A DNA stretch of 64,000 bases, from positions 1 to 64,000 of the IMG/VR virus record IMGVR_UViG_3300044631_002422. The stretch is one strand, 5' to 3'. Positions within the stretch are counted from its first letter, which is position 1. The number at the start of each line of letters is the position of its first letter. Below the pieces are notes generated by a model that was not told the origin of the DNA, ran no database searches, and saw only the letters and a program-made list of their open reading frames with translations. Made by a program: the position numbers and the translations under genes. Positions 63,753 through 64,000 of the stretch are shown here, in pieces. Source of the stretch: a virus.

Positions 63753-64000
63753 ATGGTTAAAAAAAAGAAACGAATTCCTCTTAAAGAATGTCCAGCTTGT
63801 CAAGCAAAAGTTCATGCAAGAAAAGCTGAATGCGAGGAATGTGGACATTGTTTTTACGAAAAGAAAAGTAAACTTGTTACTGATTGGACAAAATTAAAAA
63901 TTGGTGATATAGTTAGATCACTGTATGGAAATGGACCTTATTGGGAAGATCCAGTTAGTAAAGAAAAACTGTACATGGGTTCGTATGGAAAGTTTGCTGT
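63753..64000 (+). CDS. Partial zinc-ribbon protein
   Basis: Open from ATG at 63753 to the window edge (82 codons seen). MVKKKKRIPLKECPACQAKV then CEECGHCFYEKK gives two CxxC pairs, followed by a basic segment and WTKLKIGDIVRSLYGNGPYW, an SH3/KOW-like stretch. C-terminus missing. Confidence 0.7.
   Translation, partial: MVKKKKRIPLKECPACQAKVHARKAECEECGHCFYEKKSKLVTDWTKLKIGDIVRSLYGNGPYWEDPVSKEKLYMGSYGKFA

Overview
The window is part of a large tailed-phage (Caudoviricetes) genome, or an integrated copy of one. The evidence is a complete head-and-packaging module (portal, large terminase, candidate small terminase, prohead protease/scaffold, decoration protein, HK97-like capsid protein) next to two giant repetitive fibre-type proteins and about one hundred tiny genes, tRNAs and repeats. 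The best host hint is the gene at 60007-61044, a prepilin-type protein of the DUF1559 family, which is typical of Planctomycetes. Several small genes with signal peptides fit that idea. Host assignment is inference. Replication genes are not in the window, so the genome extends beyond it.

Layout. (1) 1-25919, minus strand: late/structural module. Reading in transcription order it holds a small unknown gene, a sigma factor with region 2 similarity, a probable TerS, GDP-mannose 4,6-dehydratase, an HNH nuclease, an ERCC4-type nuclease, a ClpP-like protease, TerL, portal, protease plus scaffold (with a nested scaffold start), decoration protein, capsid protein, a terminator, a T4-late-like TATAAATA octamer, then two giant fibre proteins and a partial third structural gene. 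(2) 26023-39832, plus strand: a mosaic of very small genes, mostly behind strong sigma70-type promoters (TTGACA, 16 bp, TATAAT) that share a CGATA word in the spacer. A repeated intergenic cassette (TGTACA dyads, GC-rich block, GTAAGTCC hairpin, T-rich tract, promoter) separates the transcription units, and several small gene families are duplicated with it. (3) 40057-43327: an amidoligase, a class II glutamine amidotransferase, a structured tRNA-like RNA and a DUF932 protein. (4) 43.6-51.2 kb: tRNA-Lys, a second degenerate repeat family, small membrane, zinc-ribbon and thioredoxin-like proteins, YopX-like proteins, endonuclease VII and a gamma-glutamylcyclotransferase-like protein. (5) 51227-58506: a tRNA-Leu(UAA) interrupted by a group I intron, then DUF3445-like (haem-dependent demethylase family), UV-damage endonuclease, a truncated UDP-sugar dehydrogenase, GMP reductase, a poly-Ser Cys-rich protein and a glycosyltransferase. 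(6) 58591-64000: a secreted protein, an array of tRNAs, the DUF1559 pseudopilin, a tmRNA, a tRNA-like RNA and more small paralogues.

How it works together. The minus-strand half builds and packages the head and host-recognition fibres, probably under the phage sigma factor. The plus-strand half is early/accessory, driven by many host-type promoters, and supplies translation support (at least ten regular tRNAs, the intron-containing tRNA-Leu and a tmRNA), nucleotide and sugar metabolism, DNA repair and probably peptide or surface modification. The most unusual points are the tmRNA, the intron-bearing tRNA with T-arm-like hairpins inside the intron, several tRNA-like RNAs with abnormal bodies, the amidoligase/amidotransferase pair, and the modular intergenic cassettes.

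Limits: all identifications are from reading motifs; no database search or folding program was run.
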